Source: Liolophura sinensis
Lineage: Eukaryota > Mollusca > Polyplacophora > Chitonida > Chitonidae
Direction: 5' to 3'
Assembly (NCBI RefSeq): GCF_032854445.1
Contig: NC_088300.1
Span: forward strand, 53,168,984-53,232,983
Length of the DNA: 64,000 nucleotides
Shown here: in pieces, positions 25,589-38,975 of the stretch
Position numbering within the stretch: the stretch's first letter is position 1
How the letters are laid out: each line of letters starts with the position of its first letter
Notes under the pieces: generated by a model
Database searches by the model: none
What the model saw: only the letters and a program-made list of their open reading frames with translations
What the model was told of the DNA's origin: nothing
Position numbers and translations under genes: made by a program

Positions 25589-27949
25589 GGTTAGTCTTGT
25601 AGCCATTATTATGTTCCCCATATTGGAATATCGAACCTGCTTAACTCTCAGAGGTTATTGCTTATTACATTACACTGCACACAACTGTGGAAATCTCTGT
25701 AACCATTGCATTGCTTGCCGTATCTTGCTGCCTATCTGAAGTCTGTGATATTCTGCATATAACGTTTTTGCCTGCGAATGTTTTGAAATGTTGTACACCC
25801 GATTATTATTTATCGATAACATTTATGCCTACAAATTTGTACTATACGATTTGATGTTGTCCCTGTGAGTCGTACTTACGCAAAAAAAATAAAACGGTTT
25901 TTAAAGCGTGCAATGCTAACTTTAATGATGACATTTGTTTAAAAAAAGATGTTTGGAAACTAAAGAAACAAATAATTTGAGCATGGTAAATTTGCGTAAA
26001 TTTAGCTGTTTAGTGGTGGAGAAGTGAATTTATTTTCTATACACTTCTGATGAAAGAGTATAAACACATAAGAATGAATCGAGGTGAGAATTGTTTAATA
26101 TCAAACAAATGTCATATTATACCCAGTTGGCGTGCAATTAAACATTTTACTGATAGAAATGATAATTTCTTTAACCTTTAATGGAAGTCTGTGCAAACAG
26201 TTGTGAGGTTGTATTTAATGTATCCGCTGAAGTACACGTTCTTTGAAGTTGCTTTCCTCTAGCACACAAGCTTTTGACAATGTTTTTTCTTACAAATATA
26301 TGGTTGATGTTAAACTTGATGTATGAATGCTTTTCCCATGCAGTTACTCTGGATTGCTCGCTTGTGAGAAAATAAAAAGTCTATATTTTGCTCTTCCTCA
26401 GTGGTTCATAAAAATTGCCTTCGATCGTAATATTGGCAGATTTGGGTCATTAAGGTGGTCTTAATGAAGTTCATTTAAGACCCATTGCCTGATTTCTGTA
26501 AACCCAGTCAATCTACTACTATTAACATTTCGCTGATATGGTTGTGGAATGGGCATTTTAGATGAGATATACAGTACCCGCACAACTTACGTAATTAACT
26601 GGCTTAGATTTGAGGCTGGGAAATTTCTTTTGTTAGTCATGCACCTAGTAGCTCATAAGATAAATATGTACAGGCCTTTGAAATTTGAACCTGCATCAGA
26701 AAACACACTCCCGTTTTGATTGGGCTGCAATGGTCACGTGATGGAATGTATATTCGGGTATCCTACAATCAAAGTCAAACGTACCTGCTGACGCCTCGCC
26801 AAATGTGAGGGTTACCGATACCATATTTTTCCGTACCCTGTCACTGAGTAACGATGTACAGTGACTAATAATACGTGACTATTGAAACCGGATGAGGACA
26901 CGCTCTCCCTCGCTAGCAATAACGATCACAACGACAATACGATATTTAGTCGAGATTAGATCAGAACATAACATTCTGGAGAGATTCCGACCAGTCTAAC
27001 GATATTTAGTGGAATAGTCCGTGCAAATATTGTGCCCTGGTCTCAATCTCACGCTATCCTTTGAATATCTCTTCGTCGTTCAATTATCGACCAAATTTCG
27101 TCTGAATTTCTACCTCAAAATACGGGGACATCTAGGCAGTGCCAGTCGATCCTAATCTATGTTTGCTTTATCTGATATTCCATTGAATGACTACTGTAAC
27201 ATGCAAAATTGCAGCGTAAAATCCAGCACATTCGAACGACACGTGTACAGGTAAATCTTTTTTCGCGAGAAAACGGTTATCTGTGACAACTATATGTTAA
27301 CAAGTTCAAGTCAGATGTATTACCGATGAAAGCGTGGGCACATGGGTGAAATAGCTTTGTACTGAATTTGCAGGCCTTCTTATGTGTCCCAATCGCATAA
27401 TCTAGAAACCTAGCCAATGGCTTCAAACATGGACAGGTTATTTTATTTATCTGCCTGATGTGTTGCGCTATCGGTTACTTTCATGCAGGGTACATATATG
27501 AATTGTAATGGCAGTACTAGTAGCCTACACTTTAGATACATCGTGTCTAGACCAGTGCAAAGAAGGAAAGGATCGTTGACTGCTGTTTGACGCCACATGC
27601 GTAGTGTATTCCAGCCACAGCGTGCATGGTGATCAGTGGAAATCGGTGATTAAGGTTTAATACCAGTTTGGCAATATTTCAGCCATATGGCGGCTAGACC
27701 AGTGTAAAGAGGGAATCACAAAAAGCGATCCGCTAATATCATGTATAACGGTACATGTACAATACAGAATCAAACACAGATCTACATAGCGTGAACAAAC
27801 ACATATGCCTGTCTCGCGAGGCCAAATCGATATCGAATTGCACTAAACCTAGTCACTGGCTTCCCACGTGGACAGGTCACAAAGATAATTCCTGAACAAA
27901 ACTATTTCATATAAATTAAGCACTGATGCACTCAGAAAACTTATCTGTT

Positions 27950-28105
27950 AATTTTAATTGAAAGACTGTTGTCTGAGTGATGCTAGAATGTATTCTGCTA
28001 TTGTAGCAATTTATTCTGTTAAATATAACACACATATTCTATTAATTCCACATAAAGATTATATTAGACTAACAGGATATTATGTTGAATATAACATAAT
28101 GTTAA
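27950..28105 (+). repeat. Dispersed repeat D, copy 1
   Basis: Shares GACTGTTGTCT, GATGCT, GAATGTATTCTG(C/T)TATT and CTAACAGGATATTATGTTGAATATAAC-like blocks (in two parts) with the segments at 43.32-43.49 kb (inverted) and 55.16-55.28 kb. AT-rich and about 150 bp; possibly a MITE, but termini were not resolved. Confidence 0.6.
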
Positions 28106-28329
28106 TAACATTAAAACCAATTAAATAAATAAACACATGAAAATCTAACACGTAATGGCAAAGTATTGCAAAGAAGAGAAAGAAGACAACACTTGATCAA
28201 ATGTATATAAATCGACAAAATATCCCACATGATGTCTAAAATACATATCTTTTTATTTTTGTGATGTTACATAACCTAGACATCGTAGCTCATGTAATCA
28301 AAATCGAGCACATTGAAAAAATCGAAAGC

Positions 28330-28570
28330 ACTGCCATTATTAATTTTAATCAGCCTCGTAAGTTATTTATATATCCCGAGAAAGCAGCTATTTCCGCTGA
28401 CGTCACTAGAACCCTGTTTTGCCTGTTAACCATATTAAGCGTGGAGTACAAATGGCGTTGCATTATGTTCCCAGTTTCTTTAACACGGCGTGTCCCGCTT
28501 CTAAAGAATTCCAGACTCAAAGTTGATTTTACAGAGTTACCAAGCACATCAGAACAAAAGGCTGTAGCCG
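28330..28570 (+). repeat. Dispersed repeat C, copy 2
   Basis: Aligns along about 240 bp with 63.57-63.79 kb in the same orientation: ATTAATTTTAAT, AGCAGCTATTTCCGCTGACG, TTAACCATATTAAGCGTGG, AGAATTCCAGA and GAGTTACCAAGCA. Unknown class. Confidence 0.72.
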
Positions 28571-29654
28571 ATTAGGCCTGTTTCCACCCATCTTCCCGTC
28601 TAAATAATCTGAAATTATTTGTCTTCTATTTTCCGGGTATAACCTGGCCTTGACACGATGAAGTTGGATGATGTCAAATGCTCGATATGTACTAAAACTG
28701 TATATACACGCCATTTATTTATTGATTTCAACATTATGAGCTCCGTCTGTACTCATCCATATGAAGATTTAAAAGCCCTTTCTATTGCTTATGTCTCCAT
28801 CCATCCTTACGGATTTCTTCATTTTGCTAATGGACGTAAATCACCCATGTACTTATTCTTATATGCGTACATGTATGTATTTTTTGATTGGCATCAATGT
28901 TCATTGTCGATAGGCCCTATATTCTACACTGGCTTATACACCGTCCTTAACCATGAATGCGTGTCAAATAATTGAGAACACTGAACAAAGCATTTCTTGA
29001 CATCAAGTACATAAAGTATTATGTCTCGTTGCATACAATTTCCAGGAACTGGTTCCGGAGCTATAGGCCTACAAACTGTTTGAAATAATAATAACAGCCT
29101 TTAATGTATATGTAGCGTAATTAGACTAGCCATAACACACTGCTAAAATATACTTGAAAACAACATGTATGATATATTTCTCAACACCGGTTCCAGCTGA
29201 CAGGTATCTTTTATATAGGCCTACACAGAGGCTAAACAAAAGCTTTATTTATCCCTGTTGGCAAGCAACCTTAACATAATTTATGGATGCTTTTAAAACG
29301 CACTGACCATGATCCAACTGAGCAAGGTCACAACTCTAGGTTTTTGTCACATCGCAATAGCCTATAAATGCACGTAGGCTTGTATACATGTAGGCTACCA
29401 GTAATTTACATAGGCCTGTCGGTAACACAAGGTTTACAACGCAATGCACTAGATTTGAGTGAATCAATCATCATTCTGGTAACAAATAGCTCACAAAAAC
29501 ATAAGGCATGATAAGATATGATGATATGATGAAATAACGTAGTTATGTTTCACATGCTTATGATGAAACCGACTTCGTATATACATGTGTTCATAACAAC
29601 AAACGCACGTGTTCGCATTAAGTAAACCGGAACTAAGAAGAAAATGTTACAGCT

Positions 29655-29796
29655 TGTTTCATTGGTCGGCGTACTCAGTTTAACCAATGAAAATTGTCAA
29701 TTGAAGTATTGCACACACCGGCTTCGTGTGGTGAAATCGTGGCATGGCGAAGACTGCCTTAAAGATTGACTCCAAAGAACTGTCGACTTTGCCGAG
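29655..29796 (+). promoter_or_regulatory. Probable EXD2 promoter/5' UTR
   Basis: The 140 bp before the EXD2 start contain an ATTGG (29661-29665) and a CCAAT (29684-29688), a pair of inverted CCAAT-type elements, and no TATA box. That fits a housekeeping promoter. The transcription start is not identifiable from sequence. Confidence 0.35.
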
Positions 29797-32700
29797 ATGA
29801 CATCTTCATTGCAAGTTCTGAGCCGATACCTGACAGTGTTTGTAACTGGTGGTAAGATAGTTTACCACTGAGAACTCTTATATGCCTGTAGACTGTATGC
29901 CTGTTAAAACCATGAAGACAGCCAGCACAATTTTAAGGACAGTATACAAATCTAAGGACAGCACTAATACGAATAGCGTGTATAACCGGGCAGTAGATGG
30001 CTACGTATACATGTATTAAAGAAGTGCCGTACCTACAAGATTATACTAACACAGTGAAGCCCTGGCTAGTTCCATATAAGCATACATGTACCTTGAACAC
30101 CTGTGCTGATCAATGGGCAAGGCTCTGTTAACAAATGCTGGTGGTGTAGGCTAAATGAAAGTTATAAACATGTGTAAGTGAGATATACTCTTAAATTTCT
30201 TGATTCTTTTGTCACCAGTGTTTTGCTTATTTTAAAGGTATTACAGCGTTTGTTATTGCTCGAGGCCTTCAGAAGCTGATTACTGTTTCGCTGACACCTA
30301 AAGCCTTTATCAAACGAAAGGAAAAGATTTGTCTAGTTACCTCCCTTGATGAGTGGCAGAGTATCTACCCAGAGTTATCAGAAGCCTGCACTTCAGTCAG
30401 GGTAACACAAATTCCTTATCCGGAACACTTATTTGTATGTGAAGTCCTCCAGGATTCAAGGTACTGGTAGCATTAGTGGATTAAGACTGGTGCCTGTGAA
30501 TGGTTTGAGACTGGAGACCCAGAAGTTGAGTCTTTATTCTTGTTACAGCTTTACGCCAGGAAGTATTTATTTATTTATTTATTTATTTAGCATTATGGTA
30601 GGAGGAAACTGGGCAGAGGAAAGCTTTTCAGCCTCCTGGTGTTATGTGGCAGTTTGTTAAGGTGAAATAGATATCTGAGGCTTCAAGGCTTACATGCGTA
30701 CCTTATGCACCTTCTCTGTTCCTAGATCTCAGACCTGTTTATTCTTCCCAGCTTAGCTTTCAAAAATACAGATCTGCACTCTTCCATTCACTAACCTGGA
30801 ACTCCATGTTTTCTAGAAAAATCGTTCAGAAAAAGATAATGGATCATGGAATGATTTTAAGTGAAACCAATGAGATGTACACAATATAAAGAATGATTGA
30901 CAAATTGTTTGGGAGTCTTTAGTTTGTGTGCTAATAATGAACAGGAATGAACTATAATCAATTATATCGTAAAAAAGATGATTTTAATTTTGGGAAGAGC
31001 AGCCAAACCCACTCTAGCAACAGTTTGAGGTGATTTGAAAATGGCAGCTTGCGAAGGTCTGATGCAGCGTTCATTATTCATTCAAGGCCAGCTGTCTTCC
31101 ACCAATATGTTGTGCAACTCACAGTGTCATACATGAAAAGTTCATCACAAACATCACCATTACCTTCAATGGACCAGTAGTTTAACCATTCTACAACCCC
31201 CCACCTACCCTGTCCCCTCCTGCTGGTTTCCTCCACCCATAATAATAACCTCCAGTGCTTAAATCAAAAGTAATATCACAGACAACAAGCAAATCATTGT
31301 AAAAAATATAAGAAAAAGATTGGTAATATTTTGTTAGAGAGTAAATGGATGATGGAACTAATGACTTTGATGTCATAATGTCTTTAATACATTAAATGAC
31401 ATTATGCTTGATCATACATCATATTTTGTTACATTTCATATTATCTGGGTTTTTTTGTTACATTCCACATTATCATTTATGTTTTGTTACATTTCATATT
31501 ATCTGTTATGTTGTGTTACATTTCATATTACCTATTATGTTTTGTTACATTTCATATTATCTGTTATGTTTTGTTACAGTTCGTATTATCTATTATGTTT
31601 TGTTACATTTCATATTATCTATTATGTTTTGTTTCATTTCAACTTGTGAAGTTGGTTAGCTCACTAGTATAGCATAATGACCCAGAAGCCTCTCATCAGT
31701 GTGGTCGCTGTGAGTCCAGCCCATGCTGGCTTCCTCTCCGGCCGTACGTTTGTAAGGCCAGCAGCAACCTGCGGATGGTCGACGGTGTCCGCCAGGCTCT
31801 ACATGGTTTCCTCCCACCATAATGTTGGCCACCGTCGTATAAGTGAAATATTCTTGAGTACGTCGTAAAACACCGATCAAATAAATAAATAAAACTTTGT
31901 TACATATTCTCTATTATTGCACTGTATGCATTGTTTCATGATGATTCATGCTATCCTTAGTTTATCTTTCTCTGACCACACTGAACCTGTCAGCAGTCAT
32001 GAAAGAGAATATCTGATGAGTCATTGTTACGTTCATGTTCCTAGGTTGTGGGCCTTGACTGCGAGTGGGTACCTGCCCAGGATGGTGACGTCCAGCGCCC
32101 CGTGGCCTTGTTACAGATCGCCTGTCACACTGGCCTGTGTATCCTAATCCGTCTCTGTAAATTCCCAGATTTTCTGCCTCCCACATTGTCAGCATTCCTG
32201 GCAGATAGAAGGTAACTGGATTAGCAGACATATTGATGTCATAGCCTTTTAATACTCTGGAAAACTTTATTCTTTGGAATTTAATTGTTGTGAAAATGTT
32301 TTCTGGAAGCTGCCCTGAACTATGAATAAGAACAGCTGTCTGTTGAAAAGAGCACATCTGGTTGGATTGCCTATGTATGCAGTGCAAGAAATAAGCTGAC
32401 AAATATCTGCTATCATTTACTTTGAAAAGCACATAAACATCTCATTGTCTAAATATTACTGCAGTATGGCTGAAATATTTCCAATGTGGCATTATGCCAT
32501 AATCATTAATTCGTACATTGTGTCATTAATTATCACCTGATATTCTCTCCTTGCAGCATCCTGAAAGCAGGAGTTGGAGTGAAGGAAGATGGCAGTAAGC
32601 TGCTGAAAGATTACGGCATTGTCCTCAGAGGCTGTGTAGACTTACGGCATGTCCTGAACAGAGTTAGAGGAATCTACAAAATGTATGAGATTTTCTGTTT

Positions 32701-35700
32701 CTGATTGTTTAAGTGTCTTGTTTATATGTCTTCATGCATGCTTTAAACTGGACTGAAATGTCTCAAGTGCAGCATCACTTTGAACAGTATGTATGAGGAT
32801 CCAGTTGTTCAAAGTGTACCTTCTTCAGATGTTACAATTAAGTGTCAATACTTATTTTATGTTAATAGTACTCAACAAATGAAACTTAATCTCAGACTAA
32901 AATTAATACCATCTTAATACCAGGTCCACAATTTTGAACAGATAATCCTAGGTATACTTTGTAGAGAGCAATTGCAAACCTTATTTCCCTTATATAAATC
33001 TATTTTTTTTTTGTTGTGTTAGCATAATTTATCAGTATGTCATCTAAAACACTTACTCTAATGTCTGTTGTACCTTGTGACCATACACTATACATGTGCA
33101 ATGTGATTGTCTGCACTGTTATTTTTTCTAAACATTTCAGAAGGAGTCCAGGATTGAAAGGGCTTTCCAAGTCAGTATTAAACATCACATTGGATAAAAG
33201 TATATTTATCAGGTGTGGTAATTGGGAAGCTGATGTCTTAACACCTGAGCAGGTGAGACTTGACTTTAAAAGGGACAAAACTTCATTTGCATTGCTTTCT
33301 GTTTGTATGGTACATATGTTTTTTGATGATTACTGTAATTCGTATGTTTGCAAGATGTTAATTCAAGAATAATGAAGGCATTATTCTTTGTAGATTGATA
33401 AACGTGTACTTTTTGTGAAGTTCTGAAAATTGCGTATTCAACCAATGTAGTTTTGTCTCCAGAATCGAATTATATATATGTGCATAAATTGCCCTGAAAA
33501 TTGTTCTTTCATATGCTAAAAGATTGAGGAATTTAGGGTATTCCCTTGTTTGTTTGGTTGTATTCGCAAGTGATAGAATATAAGGACTATGCATGTATAT
33601 ATAGTTACATGTATACCCCAAGTATTCACATGTATACCCCAAGTATTCACATGTATATATACCCCAAGTATTCACATGTATACCCCAAGTATTCACATGT
33701 ATATCCCAGTAGCTTTTAATGTCTGGGTGTCCCTTACAGTTCATGGCATATGGATGTGACTTTTCTCTATGTATAGTTTTAACATTCATGATGTACCTTT
33801 ATTCCTCAGCCTTCTCGCATATGAAAGAGCAACTTTCAGTGCAAGACAAAACTACAGTGGTTGGTTTGGCCAATTTCAGGGCTTCGTGAAAAGTGTAATA
33901 TTATCGGTCTACACAGAGTAATGCCTTCAGATCATGCTCGAATGAACACCGTCCAAACATGCGAAAAGGTTCAAGAATTACAGTACATGTACTGTATAGT
34001 GCAAACAGTGTGTTTAACTGTGACATCTATATCATCTTTAATATGTAAATCAGGTGAAGTATGCAGCATTGGATGCATCGGTAGGAGTGGACATATTCCT
34101 TCATTTGATTGTGGCAAAGATGACTGCTTGTAAACCCACTGGCAGCTCCTTGCAGAAAATATATGAGCCAGGTTTTTGGAAGAGAACGTTGTCAGTTTGC
34201 CAGGGTGTTGTGGACGTGGCATATTCCTATAAACAAGACAGATTACTGGATTCAGATGTAAGTCTCCGTATCCTTTGTTTTTCTGTGTCGCCTCTTTTGA
34301 TGTCTGAAACACAAATTAAGTAAAGTGTTCAAGTTTGGAACACATTTTTCTACCATAATTATCATGATGTGATCCATTTTTTGCTTTTTTGTTTTGTTTT
34401 TATCAGATATAACAGATTTGGGACAATTTTCTGTGTGTTTGAGTCTTACTTTGTGAGCACATTTGAACTGCCCAGTATATCATTGATACATGCTAGTTTC
34501 GTTAACACCCTGTGTACCCAGTACTTTTCCCGTCTGTCTGTGTACAGGAGACACAAGCACATTTTTTGGTTCCCAGCAGTATATTACACCCATCATTAGA
34601 ACGATGAAGGACAAGAAAAACAATAGCTCCGTCAAGGTCCACTGCATAACAGTAATAGCTCTGTCAAGGTCCACTGCATAACAGAAATGGTTATAATTTA
34701 CGGTGAAGCCATGTCTTGGTGAAGGTATGTATTAAGTCTGAATTCAATATGATGAACTGTTCATTGTGTTCATTCACTCACCATGGACCTGCAGTAGGGG
34801 TTTCATCCAGGACCAAGAGACACACACACACACTCCCTCACCAGGGATCTGCAATAGGGGTTTCATCCAGGACAAAGAGACACACACACACACTCCCACG
34901 ACGTTAAACCCCAAGCACTCACTCACTCACTCACACACACTCCCTCACCATGGACCTGCAGTAGGGGTTTCATCCAGGACAAAGAGACACACACACACTC
35001 CCTCACCATGGACCTGCAGTAGGGGTTTCATCCAGGACAAAGACGCACACAGCTGTGCCGTCACCATGACCTGCAGTAGGGGTATGATAAGACGGTAATC
35101 TTACATTTATTCATAGTGTATGTGACATTTGTATGCTTGTATATGTACATGTAGGGGGTGGGAGAGACAAGCGGTAAATCCCGGGCCAAATCAGTTGATG
35201 TAGGCGAGATGTCAGCAGCAGTACGGTCATACTCCACGCGACAGAGCCCCCTCTACCATAACTGTAAATTACAGGCCCCGGATGGGCAGCAGCTGTGTAC
35301 CTGTGATGAGAAGAAAGCAAACTGGTACATTGAGAAGGAGTTGGGGGGTATGCTATATTTATGCTTGTAGGTCATTATTACTGATCTCTCATATACGGCA
35401 TTTAAAGTTTAGCTTTCTTCAACTCATTTCAGCTTTAGGTGAAATACACTAGTTGGTGTTAAAAGGCAGGAGCAATTAAATGTAGCCTACATTTGTGTAT
35501 TCATAGCATTGTAACTTTTCTCTTCTGTGATATTGTAGGGAAAGGTAACAATGTGATTTTTGTATCAATAACTGTTAAGAATTGAACTGGATTTTGATTA
35601 TTTGATTATACTGGTTTGTGAAAAAACAAAGCTCACCAGTTTTATGAGGCATCATAAAAGGGAGTACAGCAGTAAACACCAGTTAAATTCTGTTATTAGT

Positions 35701-38700
35701 CAACCTTATTGCACAAGGAAAGACATATTTATATATCATGTAGTGAAAAAGTTGTTATTTTATGCAAAATATAAGATAAATTTAAGGTACCAAAAAAAAG
35801 CTGGTCAGCCCTTAATTCTCTCAGTTTTGAGCTGATTATTATCCATGCTATCCCACAGAGAAGGTCTGTGATGACCCACTGACGGTACGTTTGTATTTTG
35901 AGCCATCTGGTCGGCCGGACTCAGGCAGAAATTACTACCTCCAGGACAAGGAGAACATCTGTGTGGTGTGCGGCCATTCGAACACGTACATCCGCAAAAT
36001 CATCGTGCCTCATGAGTACAGGAAGTAAGTCTGCCTAATAATTTACCATTTTGTGTATAGGTGTTTTCTAAAGGTCACAGGCCCCTTTTGCATGTATAGA
36101 TTGAACCACTTTGTTGGTTTAAGGGTTAGAGTGTCCCTCTCGAGTCGGGAGTCAGGTCATAACAAAGGCTTTAAAACTGGTATTTGCTGGTGCCTCACTT
36201 GGTGCTCAGTACTGAGAGATTTGAGTAAGGAAACAGACGTGGTTGGCCCAGTAACTCGGTATAATGTGACTGGGTGGGGTGTCATGTCTGGTGACTTTGG
36301 CATAATACTTCATTGGCGGCAGCGCTTTAGTGGCATGGACTCTCCCTGCCACAAGAAGACACAGTAAATGTACAAAGTTAACACATGATCACTCTTTGTC
36401 GTCATATGACTGAAAAATTGTTTAGTACGACGTTAAACATGAAGCATTCATTCATCCATATATAGGTTTGGGTGTACAACTTGCTATGGTATTTAAATAT
36501 AAGAAGAATATTGTGAATGCAGTTGTTGGCTGAGTGGTTAAGATGTTTGCCCTTCAGCCCTACTGTCATATACCTGTATAGTTATCAGGGAGGAAATAAG
36601 TGGTCAGAAGCACTCTAATCACAGTTAAAGTTATGTTATATGCAGTGTGTTGAAGCTAAGTTGTCTTCCATCATTATGGCATAAACTTGTAGCTCACACT
36701 GTGAACATCACACATGCCAAAAGTTATCAGATGTTTGCCAAAGGCCAGTGGTTCTCTCCTGGGACTATAGTTTCCTCCCACCATAATTATCTATCAAAAT
36801 CTGTATGGTTTCTTAATGACAATATAACTTTCTTTGTCTGATTGTAGTTACATGCATCAATATTTACGTGAGTTCAAGTCCAGCTTTCCCCTCTGACCTT
36901 GTGTGGGAAGGCCTGCCAGCAACTTCCAGATGGTTGTGGGTTTCCCCTCAGGCTCTACCAGGTTTCCTCCCATAAAAATGCTCGTCGCCGAGAACGGCAG
37001 AAAACACCGATCAAATAGATAGGACATAAGTTACTGTTTCATGTTGCTAGCAGCATAATTATGCAGATGAAATGGCTCATGACGTCTCCATTGTTCTGAA
37101 GGTTTTTCCCATTCATGATGAAGGAGCATTCATCACATGACGTGTTACTGCTGTGTCCACCGTGTCATGCTAAGAGCAGTCAGTATGACAGCTTGTTACG
37201 ACAGCAGCTGGCAGACCGGTGCGACGCGCCGCTCGACTCTGGCACTGGCACCAGAATGAGACAGGACTCTGACCTCCATAAAGTAAAATCTGCTGCAAAG
37301 TAAGTGATAATACAGTGGGTCATTAAAATAGAAATTTTTATAGAAAATTCTTATATTTTTCTACGTAACCGGAATTTGAAGCACACTTTGTCAAAGCTGA
37401 GTGAATCATTTTTTGTAGCTTCTGTAGCATTGTGGCATTATATCAAAGACTACACATGATTTCCGATAACAGGTTAGAAGTATTTTCACAGTGAAATATT
37501 ATTTACGCAATCCAGTGCAGATTAAACCACGTTTTGTTGTTTTGAAGCTCAAATTTGTATTTAGTGTATTGTTTATGTCCTTAAGATGGCAGAGACCTTA
37601 CTAAATGCAAACTCATATGCACTGCAAACTCACTTGTGCTGCAAGCATGTGTATGTATGTAACATGTTCTGTATTGCAGAGCATTGAAACAAAGCCGTGA
37701 CAAGCTTCCAGCTGACAGAAGAGAAGTTCTAGAGCATACAGTCAAGACGCACTTCGGAGTTATGTCCCTTACTGAGGAGCTCCTGGAGAAAGCATTGGAT
37801 TTAGATACAAGGTCAGCATACACAGTTTTAACACGATATTTGGCAACATGATTTTACTACCAGGTGTACCGTGTAATATTCGTACAGACTAACAGTCTGT
37901 CTATTGGATGACAGAAGCTGTTAATATATAAAGGACATTTTAAGATTATCCCCAACTTATCATTTTATGTCATATAATTAAGTGTTTCAATGCCTTATAA
38001 TTCCTTGTGCAAGCCAAACTTGTTATGTCTCCATGGCTCATTTGGTTAGCGTGCTAGCGCAGCGTAATGACCCAGGAGTCTCTCACCAATGTGGTCGCTG
38101 TGAGTTCAAGTCCAGCTCATGCTGGCTTCCTCTCCGCCCATACATGGGAAGGTCTGCCAGCAACCTGCGGATGGTTGTGGGTTTCCCCTGGGCTCTGCCT
38201 GGTTTCCACCCACCTTAATGCTGGCCACCGTCGTATAAGTGAAATATTCTTGAGTACAGCGTAAAACACCAATAAAATAAATAAATAAATAAATCAATAA
38301 ATATGAGACTTGTTATATATGTGCAGATCACCATGATGTGGCTGAAATAAAACCATAGCCATTTGCCTGGGCAGGGCATCAAGTCTTGTGTTTTAGTCTT
38401 AGGGCAATCCAGAACTATTATAAATCACCATGCATTTATATCAGCCTTCTAGGGGGAGCTACATGTACCATCATGGCATAACCAAATTAATATTTAAAAC
38501 GTCCCAGTAAGGAAATGTTAAAGTGTTGCTCAGCTTTTGGTGTATAAACTTCGCAATAAATAGACTAAATCCACTTACAGATTTATTTGCTTGTTGCTTA
38601 ACATACCATACTCAAGGGCTTTTTGCCAGTTGCTGTCAAACTTCAACAAACAAGGTCATTGAACTTCTTGTAAGACAACACGAAAGTGAGCCAACAATTG

Positions 38701-38975
38701 TCACCAAGGCCCTGAGGTCAAGGTCAGACCAAATTAATCAAAGAAAAAACATTCTATTTAATTTCAGAATATACAACAGTAAATATGTTCCTCACGGTCA
38801 GAAAGTGGTGGAGTATATCCGTCAGAGGGAAGGACTGGTCAGTTTTGAGAAAATGTGGAGACAGCATTTTCTGGACACTATGAATCCTCAGTTCTTACCA
38901 CTATACTGGTCTGTTGACCATAACCATGAGAGATTAGCCCAGTTTGATGACCAGACCAGTGACCATAAATGTTGA
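29797..38975 (+). CDS. EXD2: Exonuclease 3'-5' domain-containing protein 2 (complete, 11 coding exons)
   Basis: Coding exons 29797-29851, 30238-30401, 32045-32211, 32557-32682, 33141-33252, 34054-34257, 35155-35347, 35859-36024, 37102-37299, 37680-37811 and 38768-38975 splice in consistent phase to 574 residues (human is 621). An N-terminal hydrophobic helix (about 8-32) matches the membrane anchor of EXD2. The DEDDy fold is intact: D78 and E80 in LDCEW, D140 in GVGVKEDGSKLL, and Y211 and D215 in YAALDA. The C-terminal half has the EXD2-specific cysteine/histidine module: C375/C378 (CVVCG), H392 (VPHEY), H405/H408 and C414/C417 (CPPCH), then VPHG and WSVDHNH near the end. EXD2 is reported to act in double-strand-break end resection and at mitochondria. 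Splice sites are canonical GT/AG throughout. Seven introns or flanks carry SINEs or tandem repeats but no exon is disrupted. Confidence 0.97.
30563..30660 (-). mobile_element. SINE family A fragment in EXD2 intron 2 (antisense)
   Basis: (TATT)n followed by AGCATTATGGTAGGAGGAAAC and TGGGCAGAGG, the reverse complement of the SINE A 3' region with the segment next to the tail deleted. Confidence 0.7.
31425..31645. repeat. 29-bp tandem repeat in EXD2 intron 2
   Basis: Seven to eight copies of a unit reading TGTTTTGTTACATTTCATAT then TATCTATTA. It directly abuts the 5' end of a SINE A copy. Open frames in all three forward phases are repeat artefacts. Confidence 0.93.
31649..31894 (+). mobile_element. 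SINE family A, near full length, EXD2 intron 2
   Basis: About 245 bp. The tRNA-like head starts GTTGGTTAGCTCACTAGTA with box-B-like GAGTCCAGCCCATG; the body has CAACCTGCGGATGGTCG and CACCATAATGTTGGCCACCG; the 3' part is GTATAAGTGAAATATTCTTG with an (AAAT)n tail. A tRNA-derived SINE, same strand as EXD2. Confidence 0.88.
33600..33706. repeat. ~22-bp tandem repeat in EXD2 intron 5
   Basis: About five copies of CACATGTATACCCCAAGTAT plus TC, one copy with an extra ATAT. No coding role. Confidence 0.93.
34770..35085. repeat. ~60-66-bp tandem repeat in EXD2 intron 6
   Basis: Five copies of a unit containing CTCACCATGGACCTGCAGTA, GGGGTTTCATCCAGGAC and AAGAGACACACACACACAC. A SINE B tail fragment (34899-34935) is embedded between copies two and three. 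Located just before exon 7. Confidence 0.92.
34899..34935 (+). mobile_element. SINE family B tail fragment
   Basis: ACGACGTTAAACCCCAAGCA followed by CTCACTCACTCACTC, identical to the SINE B 3' end. It sits inside the intron 6 tandem repeat and the rest of the element is absent, so it was perhaps captured by the repeat or inserted severely truncated. Confidence 0.7.
36105..36462 (+). mobile_element. SINE family B, near full length, EXD2 intron 8
   Basis: The head GTTGGTTTAAGGGTTAGAGT resembles a tRNA box A region. The central block has GTGACTGGGTGGGGTGTCAT, TTTGGCATAATACTTCATTG and GCCACAAGAAGACACAG. The 3' block is GTCGTCATATGACTGAAAAA then TTGTTTAGTACGACGTTAAAC with a (CATT)n end. Same strand as EXD2. 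Confidence 0.8.
36862..37020 (+). mobile_element. SINE family A, 5'-truncated, EXD2 intron 8
   Basis: Begins with box-B-like GAGTTCAAGTCCAGC and continues through GGAAGGCCTGCCAGCAAC, GGTTTCCTCCCATAAAAATG and GAAAACACCGATCAAATAGA. The stretch before the tail is shortened. It ends about 80 bp before exon 9. Confidence 0.82.
38031..38302 (+). mobile_element. SINE family A, full length, EXD2 intron 10
   Basis: The best preserved copy. Head GGCTCATTTGGTTAGCGTGC (box A region) and GAGTTCAAGTCCAG (box B) indicate tRNA origin. The conserved body follows (CAACCTGCGGATGGTTGTGG, CTGGCCACCGTCGTATAAGT), with CTTGAGTACAGCGTAAAACA and an (AAAT)n tail. Useful as the family reference. Confidence 0.92.

Larger units (their letters stand above)
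25589..29640. other. Intergenic DNA between minisatellite and EXD2
   Basis: No supported exon. It contains copies of two dispersed repeats (27.95-28.10 and 28.33-28.57 kb), listed separately. The 104-codon frame at 28261-28575 coincides largely with one of these repeats and is not called a gene. Confidence 0.6.

Noticed and set aside
28261-28575. 104-codon plus-strand open frame
   Set aside because: Coincides with dispersed repeat C, whose copy at 63.57 kb is not open in the corresponding frame.
31396-31672. Three overlapping hydrophobic open frames rich in Phe, Ile and Tyr
   Set aside because: All derive from the 29-bp tandem repeat in EXD2 intron 2; no splice or domain support.
31962-32432. 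156-codon minus-strand open frame
   Set aside because: Antisense across EXD2 exon 3; the sense strand has clear conserved exonuclease coding.
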